From assembly GCA_934047225.1 (NCBI GenBank), contig OW203987.1:1329501-1393500 (forward strand): a stretch of DNA of 64,000 bases, read 5' to 3'. Shown here in pieces: positions 34,971-46,600 of this stretch. Made by a program: the position numbers and the translations under genes. The notes beneath the pieces were generated by a model. It was not told the origin of the DNA. It worked only from the letters and a program-made list of their open reading frames with translations, and did no database searches. This stretch comes from Ypsolopha sequella. Taxonomy: Eukaryota > Arthropoda > Insecta > Lepidoptera > Ypsolophidae. Each line of letters opens with the position of its first letter. Position 1 is the stretch's first letter.

Positions 34971-36427
34971 TTAAATTTTTTCATGAAGGGGATTGTAAAA
35001 TACTTCTACTTCCTTAATTAAAGGATATTGAAAGTTAGTTAGAGCACATGTAACTTGCCAAATCTTGGTGGAAAGGGTATGGAGATAAAATGGGATGTGA
35101 TCTAAAATCAAGTAACCTTTGACACGTTGAATCGCCCGTTCCACATGAATTCTCGCACGTGCAATTGAAGTGGTTTGAAAAACCTGGTTTGGAGTAAATT
35201 GTGGGGTTGTCAAAAATGGAGGTATATTAACTGAAACACCAGGTGGTAACATATCAGATATTAAGAAACCTTTGTCAGCAAGTATAAGGTCCCCAGCAGT
35301 AAATTTAGTTAATAGTTGACAATGGTTGACAATAGCCTTATCTGATGTTGAGCCTGGATACAGTTTGCTGCTGTAAGTAAGAACTCCATTGGGTGCGACA
35401 CCAACAAGTGCTTTAAAAGTATTTCTATGCTTATAGTGACTGTATGTTAATCTCTGTTTGGTCATAGATTTTCTAGAGGTAGCGCAAAAAACTTCGGTAC
35501 AATCAATTACCATGCGGCAATTTGTAAATTTGGCGAAGCAATTGGGTAAGCAAGTGTTATTTTTTGCTTGTGATGGTATCTTGTTCATTAAACCCTCGTA
35601 TAAAAAGCTGTGCAATATATGTATCCACGTCACAGTTACATTTGTTACAGTCTGTTTGCTACATGCAAAACGCACACCTAAATCAGTATGTGTTAAATTC
35701 AATCTAAGTTTCATTAAAGTCATGAATATCTGATCAACTTGGCTAACACGAGTAACTTTCCAACCACAGTAATAATTTACTTCAATACCATCAAATAAGC
35801 TCAAAAATATTTTCAATATTTCTTCGCTAGGTATACCTGTATAATATCTGATCAACTTATCATTTCCTTCTATTATTTTAAGAGACCAAGGTACTGTTTT
35901 TAAGGAAATCATTTCTTCTTTTAGCTTCTTATTTTCCAACAACAGCAAAGTGTTCTCAGCTTCTGCTCAAATGCTATGTTCCTTTTCAGCGGGCAAATTT
36001 TCTCGAGATTCATCCAATTGTTGGGGCACAACTTCATTAGTACTTCTATCTACAGTTTTCTGTGGAGTTTCAAAATTGAAAATCTTGGTTCGGTTCCTGT
36101 CATAAATAAGTGGATAGTTTTCTCTTTTACCATCTTTAAAATGACAACTGCAAATCCGCGAATGTTTGGAAGGAAGTCTATCAGCTCTCCTGGAATTACA
36201 AAAGGAATCAAATATAAGCATCTAACAAGAATTATAAATAGGTACTTACTCTAAATAAACAATAGATTTAGCCATATAATAATTTTAACGTCGTAAAATA
36301 AAACAACACAAACATACCTTATATATTTTATCCATTTTCTCGAAATTCTTTCGTTTTTGGGGAATGTGAAAAACTTACACCGATGCTTATCGTTGTAGTG
36401 ATTGCAGCCTGGGGTAAAACACATCAT
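34971..36427 (-). pseudogene. THAP-domain DDE transposase of ISL2EU element 2, one in-frame stop
   Basis: Exon 1 (36427-36318) encodes the start of a THAP finger (MMCFTPGCNHY ... W) and exon 2 (36189-34971) completes it (ICSCHF). They join in phase 2 across GTATGT...ATTCCAG. Downstream come an HTH_Tnp_4-like segment (GVRFACSKQTVTNV) and a DDE_Tnp_4 domain with D in VIDCTEVF, D in LADKGF and E in RIHVERAI. The frame is open apart from a single TGA at 35969-35967, between the THAP region and a leucine/lysine-rich coiled-coil-like stretch. The same frame continues on both sides, so this is a point lesion (or read through). Confidence 0.82.
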
Positions 36428-37036
36428 TTTGAAGCTCTTTTTAGAGTACGTTTCGTAACGTGCGATTATCACTCGGAGCGATGCGAATTTTACCCTGCAT
36501 CGTTCAAAAATCGACCCGAGTGAAACCGAGGGTAAACGAACTGTTACCTGACAGTTGCGCTAAGTGTTTAGAAACGCTTTCGGGGAATGTGAATATCGCA
36601 CTGACAAGTGCGATTTCTAACTCTGTTTGGGTACCGTTAAAATTCGCCTGACAGTTGTCATTTCGGAGTTTTCTCGGGATTCGGACAATTTTTGAAAACA
36701 GAATTCAACATTTCCGTACGAATACGGGAAAATGTTTCGAAACTGCTTCGACAGGATTATGGCTTGCAAATGCAAAGGTTGCAATGCCATCCATATTAAA
36801 AGCAATAGATATTTAGGTACTTTACTTAATTTATTTATTTTGATTTGAGGTTATGTATTTACTTGACGTGTGTCACACCAGACCGTTTCAAAACGCTTTT
36901 CTCACGGGATTTCACGGGAATCACTCGCAAGCGTTTCGAAACCAGATCTTTCTTTCTCTTTCTAGTATATAGCTCTGTCTCTTTCTTAAAAACGAGTGAA
37001 ATTTCGCACGAAGATCACACGTTCTGAAACGTAGCC

Positions 37037-37664
37037 TTAATTAATTATTCAGTTTAAAGAGGTCCCTTTCTTAGTTATATACAAATTAGTATGGCCTTGC
37101 AAATGTCAAAAAGTTTCATGGACCGCACCAGTTGGGGGCGTTAGTGTCGCTTTACAAGCGTATTCGCATCGTTCCGAGTGATAATCACACGTTTCGAAAC
37201 GTACCCCTAGTTTTACCACATGGTCGCGTTTATAACCCCCGTTGATGGCTGCGGCGCTGGATTTGTGATAAATGAAAACGACCATCTTTTCCATACAGAG
37301 CTACAAACTTATTTGTTCCAACACAGTGCACCAATCGAATGTGGTTTCTATATTGATTCGATGACGTATATGCTACCGGAACAGATTTGTAGCTTGTACA
37401 TGAATGCGATGCAGAGAGCATCGGAAATTATTTGCAATGCTCGATGCTTGTCATGGTCATTTTTAACCACTTTATAACTTTTTGCAACCCGTTGCAGAAT
37501 TCATCGCTGCAGTTGCTTCGTGTTTGTTAAATTTAAACGTAACATGAGTTTTTTGACATTGACAACTTTGACAAGCAAAAACAGACGTAAGAAACAAAAC
37601 AAAGCAACGCGTTGTTGCTTTTTGGTTTCCGATTTTCTGTAAAAAGATGATAACTAACTGAATT
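37037..37664. promoter_or_regulatory. Upstream region of Trub2
   Basis: Between the right arm of ISL2EU element 2 and the Trub2 start. It includes a stray ISL2EU-2-like end fragment at about 37160-37210. The 180 bp before the start codon contain no clear TATA box. Promoter function is inferred only from position. Confidence 0.3.
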
Positions 37665-40600
37665 ATGGTTAATTTACGTGACGCGGCAAAAGCTTACAAA
37701 GCTCTCAACGGCGTGTTATGTGTTTACAAACCACCATGCGTCCCCATACGAAAAGTACAACATACCATAATTACAAATCTTTGTAGAGGTTAGTTATATG
37801 CATACTTCTTTTCTATACGGAGGCACGCTGATAATTTATAATATTGGATTCTTATTACCTGTTTCACAGCCGTCTATAGGGTGAACATTTAGATTACGGG
37901 ACAAGCTGTAGTGGGGAGGAAGGACTGCCCCCTAGCACCCTCCCCCCTTGTAGAAAACTTATGGTTTCCGAGATATACTAGGGGTGGGTCGTTGCTAGGG
38001 CTGCTATCTTTCAAAAAGTGTAAGCCTGAAGATATTGGATAAGTCGCTATTTTATTAAATAAAAGATATACTTCAAATACAAATTTACTTCTGCATTGAC
38101 TCTGGCGCTGGGGGAAGTGCGGCCTCTTCGCCCTTGCGTAACAAAGCGCAAGCAACCATGCTCACCTTTGTTACACCAGGTGAGGGCTTCCCATCCTCTG
38201 CACCTCCAGCTTTTCATATACACTCTAGGGGTAGTTACACAGAAGTCAGTTTGTAGACCAGAAATTTAATAAAATATAATGCTACCTCCCCTCCACCCCT
38301 TCCTCCCATAATTCAGGTAGATGACATCAACAAATTTACCATGTCACATACATAACCTCAAATATCTCAGAAAACTGGGTCTTCTGCAGGAGACGAGGGT
38401 ACCCAAAATAGCCCGTTACCCCCCCCCTCTCTCTCTACAACCCTCTTTCCCACTATAGTGCGTGTCGTAAAGTACATTCTAGCCATTTAGGCAAATGAAG
38501 CCAAAAAATTGCCCTTAAAAAGGCCATATTAATGTTCTAAAGGTAAAACTGTACATTAGAAACCGGGGTTGCCAAGTGTAAATCAAAGAGAATCGTACTG
38601 CAAAAGACCAATAAATATTCCAATATACCAATTGTGTTTTTTTATAATGGGTAAATATAATTAAATTGTTTGTTAGGTATTTAAAACACTGTTGGTTTTG
38701 TCCCAGGGGTAGTCCCAACCTCTTTTTCCCCCAAAAGCAATTAACAAACTGCCTTTAAGGGCACCGTGTTTGCCAGAATTCCTAATTAGCGCTTTTTGAT
38801 GATAATGTAGCCGATTCTGAAGGCTTTAACTTTAGTTTTAGTGCTGTCAAAACTAAAATTTTATCGTTGCAAAATAGTTCATAAGTGTGAAGAACAGAAG
38901 CTAAATTACTTTGGAAAAATTTATGTCTTGACAGCACTAAAACTAAAGTTAAAGCCTTCAGAATCGGCTTTATTGTCCTTATAAATAAATTTATTAATAT
39001 TTAAGTATTAAATTATTTGTGCCTTTATTTTGAAATTTGTTACTTATCCTGTACATTAATCCATGACTTGTTGAACCTAAAACATAAACTAAAATCAAAT
39101 ACACACAAAAGTTACAACCATTTAAAAGTTCTGGAGTGATAATAGGAATTATATTCACAATGTTACTTTTCATTTGTCCCAACAGCGATGGCTTTAATCA
39201 AACATTACCATATAGGGCACATAGCGAAGTATGCTATAGAACTCAGTTTATTTATTTTAGAAATAAGAATCAGAGTATTAAAACAGGCAGGTTTCTGCTC
39301 AGAATGTGTGAAGATTTTATCTCTCCCGGGGTGAAAACTTAGTAATGAAAAGAAATATATTTATTGATGTTATGTAGGTATACATCAGATACAATTATTA
39401 TAGGTTGGTACCTTTATAATTACATAATCTATGTTTAATAGTTTTATATCATAATTAATAATATGGGGAAATACACAACAATATAATAAAGGTCAGGTTT
39501 ACTTAAATTTGTTAAAATAATACACTTGAATAAAATAAAAAATATAAAAATAAATAATATTATAAATATAGGTTAATTTAATGCAATATGTAGTATTTCT
39601 GTGTATTGTTGTTTGAAGAAAAAAAAACTAGAACCGTGCTTTCCATACTTCATTATCGTCCAAATATTCATTTATTTTATAATGTGCCTTCTTTAATAGG
39701 ATCTGCTTAATAAATAGTTTAAACTTATTCTCTGACAAAGTAAGGACCTTTATAAGTTTATTGTAAAATCTTATACCATGTCCTATGAAACAGGTACTTA
39801 CCTACTTTACTTTGGCAAGTCTGATTTTTTGAAAAGTCAGTCATGTTTATTTCTGGTTTCTTTACAGTGTTGCTCACCAAGCATTGGGAAAAAATATTTA
39901 TTCTGACATATCTAAAAACTTGGTAAATAAATTCACAAGTAACCGGTAATATATTAATTTATTTGAATTTTTCTCTTAATGAATCCCGGTGCTTCATATT
40001 ATAAATAGGCCGAATTGCTCACTTTTGTAAAACATAGACTGCGTCTATATCCGTGGCTCTACCCCACAGCAGCATGCCGTATGACATAATGCTGTGAAAG
40101 TAACTAAAATAGACTAATCTAGCAGTATCCACATGAGTAATTTACCTTATGTCTCTAACAGTGTATGCGGCTGAACTAAGTCTACCACTGAGGGTAATAC
40201 CTAAAAACTTAGTTTCGTTAACCAACTCCAGCTTAGACCCCTGCAAAAGCAAATTAACCTCCACTTGAATTACATTTAGTAACTTAAATTTTATAAACTT
40301 AGTCTATTTTGCGTTTAAAACTCATTGTTTTAAACGCAAAGAACCAGTGATAGAGTTGTATTCGCTTCGTCAAGGATATCTTTATGTCCTTTAACTTTAA
40401 AAATAAGTGACGTGTCGACTGCGAATAGTACTATCTTAGATAAATCTTTAAATAAATAAGGAAGGTCATTTATGTAAATTAAAAACAACAAGGGCCCCAA
40501 TATGGAACCCTGCGGGACACCAATTTTAACTATTGCTCCACGTGATTTTACCCCGTTAATGTCTCTCCTAATAACGCCAAAGATTTACTCCTCACTCCAA

Positions 40601-43600
40601 TTTACATAAGTGTTTCATGATTAATGCAATCAAAACCTTTTGAGAGGTCAAAAAATACACCAAAGGCATCCTGCTTTTCTTCCCAGCAGCGGGTACGGAG
40701 GAGGCGCAGAAAAGCGGCATACCGAATAATATAATATACAGCCCCGGCCCCCCGAATGATGCGCACTGCCTGTATATGTATATATGACCCCTTTTGGTAC
40801 AACCAGTAAGTATATGTTTATGTCGCTTTGGTTGAACTTGACGATACCAGGTGCATTAGTGACGTGCTTTGTAAACTACTAGCGACCCGCCCCGGCTTCG
40901 CACGGGTGCAATGCTAATTCTTAATATACTACAGTATTTAAGGTACTTAATTGGATAAGTTATAATGCTGTATTGCTTAAAATCGCTTCGTAAATAAGCC
41001 ATTATTTCTCGTAAAAAGTAAAGGATAATAAATGGTTAATGTGCGTTATCCCTAAGAGATAGACATATACCATCGCGGAATTTTTTGTAGACCTTTTTAA
41101 GGTGTACAATACTGTAGTACCTACATTATTTTAATTTATCTCGTAGGGTTCAGCCAGCGTTTGCAATGTAAGCGCAAAAAATGTGTTTATTTACGACATC
41201 ATATTAGAAACCTCTAAAATTATCAGTGTTTCTCTACTATATTATGCATGTATTATACACAACACATAAACTATTTCTCTTGAATCACTCTATCTATTAA
41301 AAAAAAACCGCATCAAAATTCGTTCCGTAGTTCTAAAGATCCAAGCATACATAGGGATAGACAGACAGCGGGAAGCGACTTTGTCTTATACTACATATGT
41401 AGTGATGTGCAGAGTGTTCGAAATATTTCTCATATAAATTCCATTATTTACTTTTAAAGGCTTGTAACTTTTGTGTGTATTTATAAATTCGTAGCAGGGA
41501 CGATGAGTCAGTGACTCTCCGCTATCATGAAAATATTGTGCACTTCCCCCTGTCAGTCAGCCCAGCCAGGACTGCCATCTAAAGTTGAGTCGAACAGCTT
41601 CAGCATGCTGACATATTATGTGTATTTGATACTTATTGGTAAATGTTTTAGGTTCAAGTCATAGATTATATTTACGAAATAAGTTACAAAATTCAAAATT
41701 AAGACCAATTGTTAAGGTGGATGCGATGGATCGCGTTCCCAAACGCAAAACTTATGAGTGTTTCTCTAATTAAAAAAAAAGTGTTAAATAAAAAATATTT
41801 ATGGCATTAGGCGATCATAGTTTCATGTCCACTAAGCTTTACTAGCAAAGTTATTATATTTATAATATTTATATTTACAATAGTATATTTTATGTACATA
41901 CTAGCTGTTGCCCGCGACTTCGTTCCCCGTGGAAGAAGATAAGTGGCCGCAATGTAATCTCTTGGGAATACCGCAATAAAAAGTATCCCAGTTTATAAGT
42001 TGGTTTATAAGTTATCGAACAATCTCCCTTCTTTCTGTCTTTGTAATCCATGTCTGTACAGTGGTAACCGCATCAAAATCCGTTCAGTAGATTTTGCGTG
42101 ATGCATGAAATACCGACAAAAATTCCGATTTTATTACAAAACAAACACAGAGAAGGCGCAGAATATTATAACTGACAGCCAGAGATTAACCAAAGTTATA
42201 TTTATTTTTAATCTTTTGGAAAGGCTCATTTAGCCAAGAGATTATATAATTTTTCAAGTCCTTGGAAAGCGCCATCTATGAAAATTTCATGGAAGCCAGC
42301 TTGGAAAACGGCTCATTGTAACCACAACTTTTTCCCTTTAAAAAATCGTTCTTGATGTCTATAGGCATTCATTGAATTATTATTTGCTATGTAACTTCTA
42401 ACAGTAGAAAAGTAAATTCTAAAATTCTTTAAATGACGAAAACTTTTTTTTTTCGACACCCGAGTTTAATGAAACAAAGCTTATATTTTAATCTAAATTA
42501 AGTTCTGTTCACCTGTGAAAACTACATGAAAATCCGTTCAGTAGTTACGGAGATGTGCGTGAACAAACAAACAAACAGACAGAAAATAATTAAAAAAATC
42601 GCTGATTTGTGTTCTATTACACTTTTTAGTCACCCCGTTTCTATTACTTTTCTTCAATGTACAGACACACCAGGACCTGTAGCACAGTGTTTAATCGCGC
42701 GCGATGCCACTTAGTTGAATCACAGGTGCGAGGAGCGTGACGTACTGTTTAATTGCAAAAAACGTCGTGTCACGCTCCACGCATTTGTGATTTAACCAAG
42801 TGGCGTCGCGCGCGATTAACACTATGCTACGAGGAGTGCAGATTAGCATAAAACATAACAGGTGATGTAATAATTTCGTTATATAGCTCGTTGGCAAGTT
42901 TAGAACTATTGTTTTAATTTTATTTTGCTACTGAGCGGTTGAAAAAAACAAACGAAATGTTTACTTCCTTTTTCTATGGGAGTTTATAAGAAACAACTTT
43001 ACTCCAGATCTGAATGCGCTGCCAGACAGACCCTTGGAACAAAGGGTTGAGATACAAGGAGCTACCACGGAGCGTATGTCTGTGCAGCTCGTCCCCAACT
43101 ACGCAGACCACCGCCTGGCCTGCGGTCCGCGGTACATACATGAGGACTTCAAGTGTAGCTGGGCCACACACCTGGGGCTGTTCAGCAGTGGTCTGTTGTG
43201 TAAGTTACAATGGAACCTACAGTAATATGTACTTCAAGTGTAGCTGGGCTACACACCTGGGGCTGTTCAGCAGTGGTCTGTTGTGTAAGTTACAATGGAA
43301 CCTACAGTAATATGTACTTCAAGTGTAGCTGGGCTACACACCTGGGGCTGTTCAGCAGTGGTCTGTTGTGTAAGTTACAATGGAACCTACAGTAATATGT
43401 ACTTCAAGTGTAGCTGGGCTACACACCTGGGGCTGTTCAGCAGTGGTCTGTTGTGTAAGTTACAATGGAACCTACAGTAATATGTACTTCAAGTGTAGCT
43501 GGGCCACACACCTGGGGCTGTTCAGCAGTGGTCTGTTGTGTAAGTTACAATGGAACCTACAGTAATATGTACTTCAAGTGTAGCTGGGCTACACACCTGG

Positions 43601-46600
43601 GGCTGTTCAGCAGTGGTCTGTTGTGTAAGTTACAATGGAACCTACAGTAATATGTACTTCAAGTGTAGCTGGGCTACACACCTGGGGCTGTTCAGCAGTG
43701 GTCTGTTGTGTAAGTTACAATGGAACCTACAGTAATATGTACTTCAAGTGTAGCTGGGCCACACACCTGGGGCTATTCAGCAGTGGTCTGTTGTGTAAGT
43801 TACAATGGAACCTACAGTAATATGTACTTCAAGTGTAGCTGGGCCACACACCTGGGGCTATTCAGCAGTAGTCTGTTGTGTAAGTTAAAAGTGGAACCTA
43901 CAGTAATATATACTCTAAGTATCTTTTTTATAAAACAAAAAAAAAACCATGTAAACAAATACATTTTATATTTTTATCAGTAAAGGTGTTTAATTACTTA
44001 AGTATATAAATAATATTTACGATAAATAAATAAATACACTTTATTTCACTCCTTCAATGATTCAACTGCTGAATGCCGACTACATTAAAGAAATTAATAG
44101 CTATGTATTCCGATAAATCATAATATACAACTCCCATAGCTTAATTTTACATTTTTTTTTCATAGTATATATGCCATCTTAAGACATGGTTTTCATTATT
44201 TATATAAATTATTTTTTTTATGATTTTTTAAAGAATTGTCCGATATGACGTCACTTGAGAATTTTAGACATTACACTGATTGTGATGTGTGATTGCTTGT
44301 AAAAAAAGTGGTATGTCTCTGTCTGTCTACTCATTTGTCATCAATCTGTCAAATCAGTCGGCAGCATGAGGTTTTTTAGACCACAAGTTCGAAAATACGG
44401 CTTATTAAACCTAAATCTCGAAATGGTTTTCGATTTAACATAGCTTAACATAATTTAACCTATGCGAATTCTAATAAGTAATCGCAGCCGCAAGGGTTGA
44501 CAAATACATACAGTAGCTGTCAATAGAAATTGTGGACTATGTAAACAAAGCGCCATGTTGTCTTTGTCTATGAATAGGTGAACTATCTAGAGATGGGTAA
44601 GTATGTGATTAAAATATGTTAGGTGCTTAATTAGTTTTCTTTATTTGATTCATCGCTAAAATATTCTGATGAATCGCTAGTCAAATCGCCCACGTTAATT
44701 ACAAATGGTTTCGTCACAGCGTCGTTGGCCGTATCTAATATCCCATCCAGTTCTTTAATTTTTTCTTCTACTTTTAGGACATGAGCTACACATTTTAGAG
44801 CAACGCTAGAAGATCACACAGCTCTCGATAGAATCACACACACGTTTATGTCAAAGATTATGAAGTAACGCTGTTAAAAAAAAATGACGGAATAAAATAA
44901 CATCACGAATAAAATAGGTTAATATTCAAATAGATTCGTACATCACCAATTTTCAAAGACAATACAGATTCGATGAGAAAAAAATATGACAGCAATCTCG
45001 ACGCAGTACAGAATTGACTATTGATTCTATGATTTTCCGTAATTAACTGGTCATTATTGAATATTTCATGATGAAATACAGTGAATGACTGGTAAGACTT
45101 GATGCTTCATGATTTGGAATAATGTTCAATGAGACTCCGTGACAGAACCTTGAGAAAAATTGAGAAAACGGTTTGTTTACATAGTCCACAATTTCTATTG
45201 ACGGCGACTTTATATGTGGCAATGAAATGTCAAATTTCGCGATAAAAAGCCGCGCGCGTGTTTGTCGTGCTCGAACCATATTGTCTAAGTTAGAATGAAG
45301 TCGCGCATCTCGCATAAACAGCATATTCTCCTGGCGGCGCCTCCCACGGGACCTCTTAGAGTCTAAGACTTAGACGAACCAACACTACCGGACGCTCCTC
45401 GCACCTGTGATTCAACTAAGTTGCGTCTCAGACGATTAAACAAAACATTATACTACGGGGCCTGGTCTCCGTTTAATCTTTGATGACAAAACTTCCTTTG
45501 GTTGTCTTTTATTTATTCTTTAAATTCTTTGTTTTTTTTTATAGTATTAGGAATAAATGAAGGCACAAGGCTGACATACCACATTAACGTCTCGCGACCT
45601 ACTCGTGCCTACAAGGTCCAGGGCGAGCTCGGCAAGGCGACGGACACTTACTTCTGGAACGGCCGCACGATGGAGCGAGCCTCCTTCCAGCACGTGACGC
45701 GGGAGAGAATAGACGCAGTGGTCGCGCACATGCAGGCCGCACACCAGCGGGCCATGTTCCAGTGAGTTGGTGTTGGTGTTTGAGTTTCATTAATACATGT
45801 CTTGCTGTAGCTAGGTGTGATGTTTAGTTAATAACATTAATACATGTCTTGCTGTAGCTAGGTGTGATGTTTAGTTAATAACATTAATACATGTCTTGCT
45901 GTAGCTAGGTGTGATGTTTAGTTAATAACATTAATACATGTCTTGCTGTAGCTAGGTGTGATGTTTAGTTAATAACATTAATACATGTCTTGCTGTAGCC
46001 AGCTGTGATGTTTAGTTAATAACATTAATACATGTCTTGCTGTAGCCAGCTGTGATGTATAGTTAATAACATTAATACATGTCTTGCTGTAGCCAGCTGT
46101 GATGTATAGTTAATAACATTAATACATGTCTAGCTGTAGCCAGCTGTGATGTATAGTTAATAACATTAATACATGTCTTGCTGTAGCCAGCTGTGATGTT
46201 TAGTTAATAACATTAATACATGTCTTGCTGTAGCCAGCTGTGATGTATAGTTAATAACATTAATACATGTCTTGCTGTAGCCAGCTGTGATGTTTAGTTA
46301 ATAACATTAATACATGTCTTGCTGTAGCCAGCTGTGATGTATAGTTAATAACATTAATACATGTCTTGCTGTAGCCAGCTGTGATGTATAGTTAATAACA
46401 TTAATACATGTCTTGCTGTAGCCAGCTGTGATGTTTAGTTAATAACATTAATACATGTCTTGCTGTAGCCAGCTGTGATGTATAGTTAATAACATTAATA
46501 CATGTCTTGCTGTAGCCAGCTGTGATGTATAGTTAATAACATTAATACATGTCTTGCTGTAGCCAGCTGTGATGTATAGTTAATAACATTAATACATGTC

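Larger units (their letters stand above)
31909..37036. mobile_element. ISL2EU-type DNA transposon 2 with about 560-bp inverted arms
   Basis: The left arm (31909-32470) and right arm (36482-37036) are inverted copies, about 85-90 percent alike by eye. The outer ends are GGCTACGTTTCAAAACGTG at the left and the complement of GGCTACGTTTCAGAACGTG at the right. Between them are two convergent genes: a SWIM/YqaJ nuclease-like gene (+) and a THAP/DDE transposase (-). The order is reversed relative to element 1, and the proteins are clearly divergent. A LINE fragment has inserted between the two genes (about 34140-34540). A clean target duplication could not be read (TA on the left, TT on the right), so the exact ends are provisional. 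Confidence 0.78.

Noticed and set aside
31909..37036. TA or TTA as target duplication of ISL2EU element 2
   Set aside because: Left and right flanking dinucleotides differ (TA against TT), so I do not claim a duplication.
43210..43983. Series of overlapping 61-codon frames
   Set aside because: They arise from the 85-bp repeat; each is the copied end of Trub2 exon 2 plus intron, with a stop soon after the donor.
45547..45790. Minus-strand frames over Trub2 exon 3
   Set aside because: Shadows of the GC-rich coding exon.
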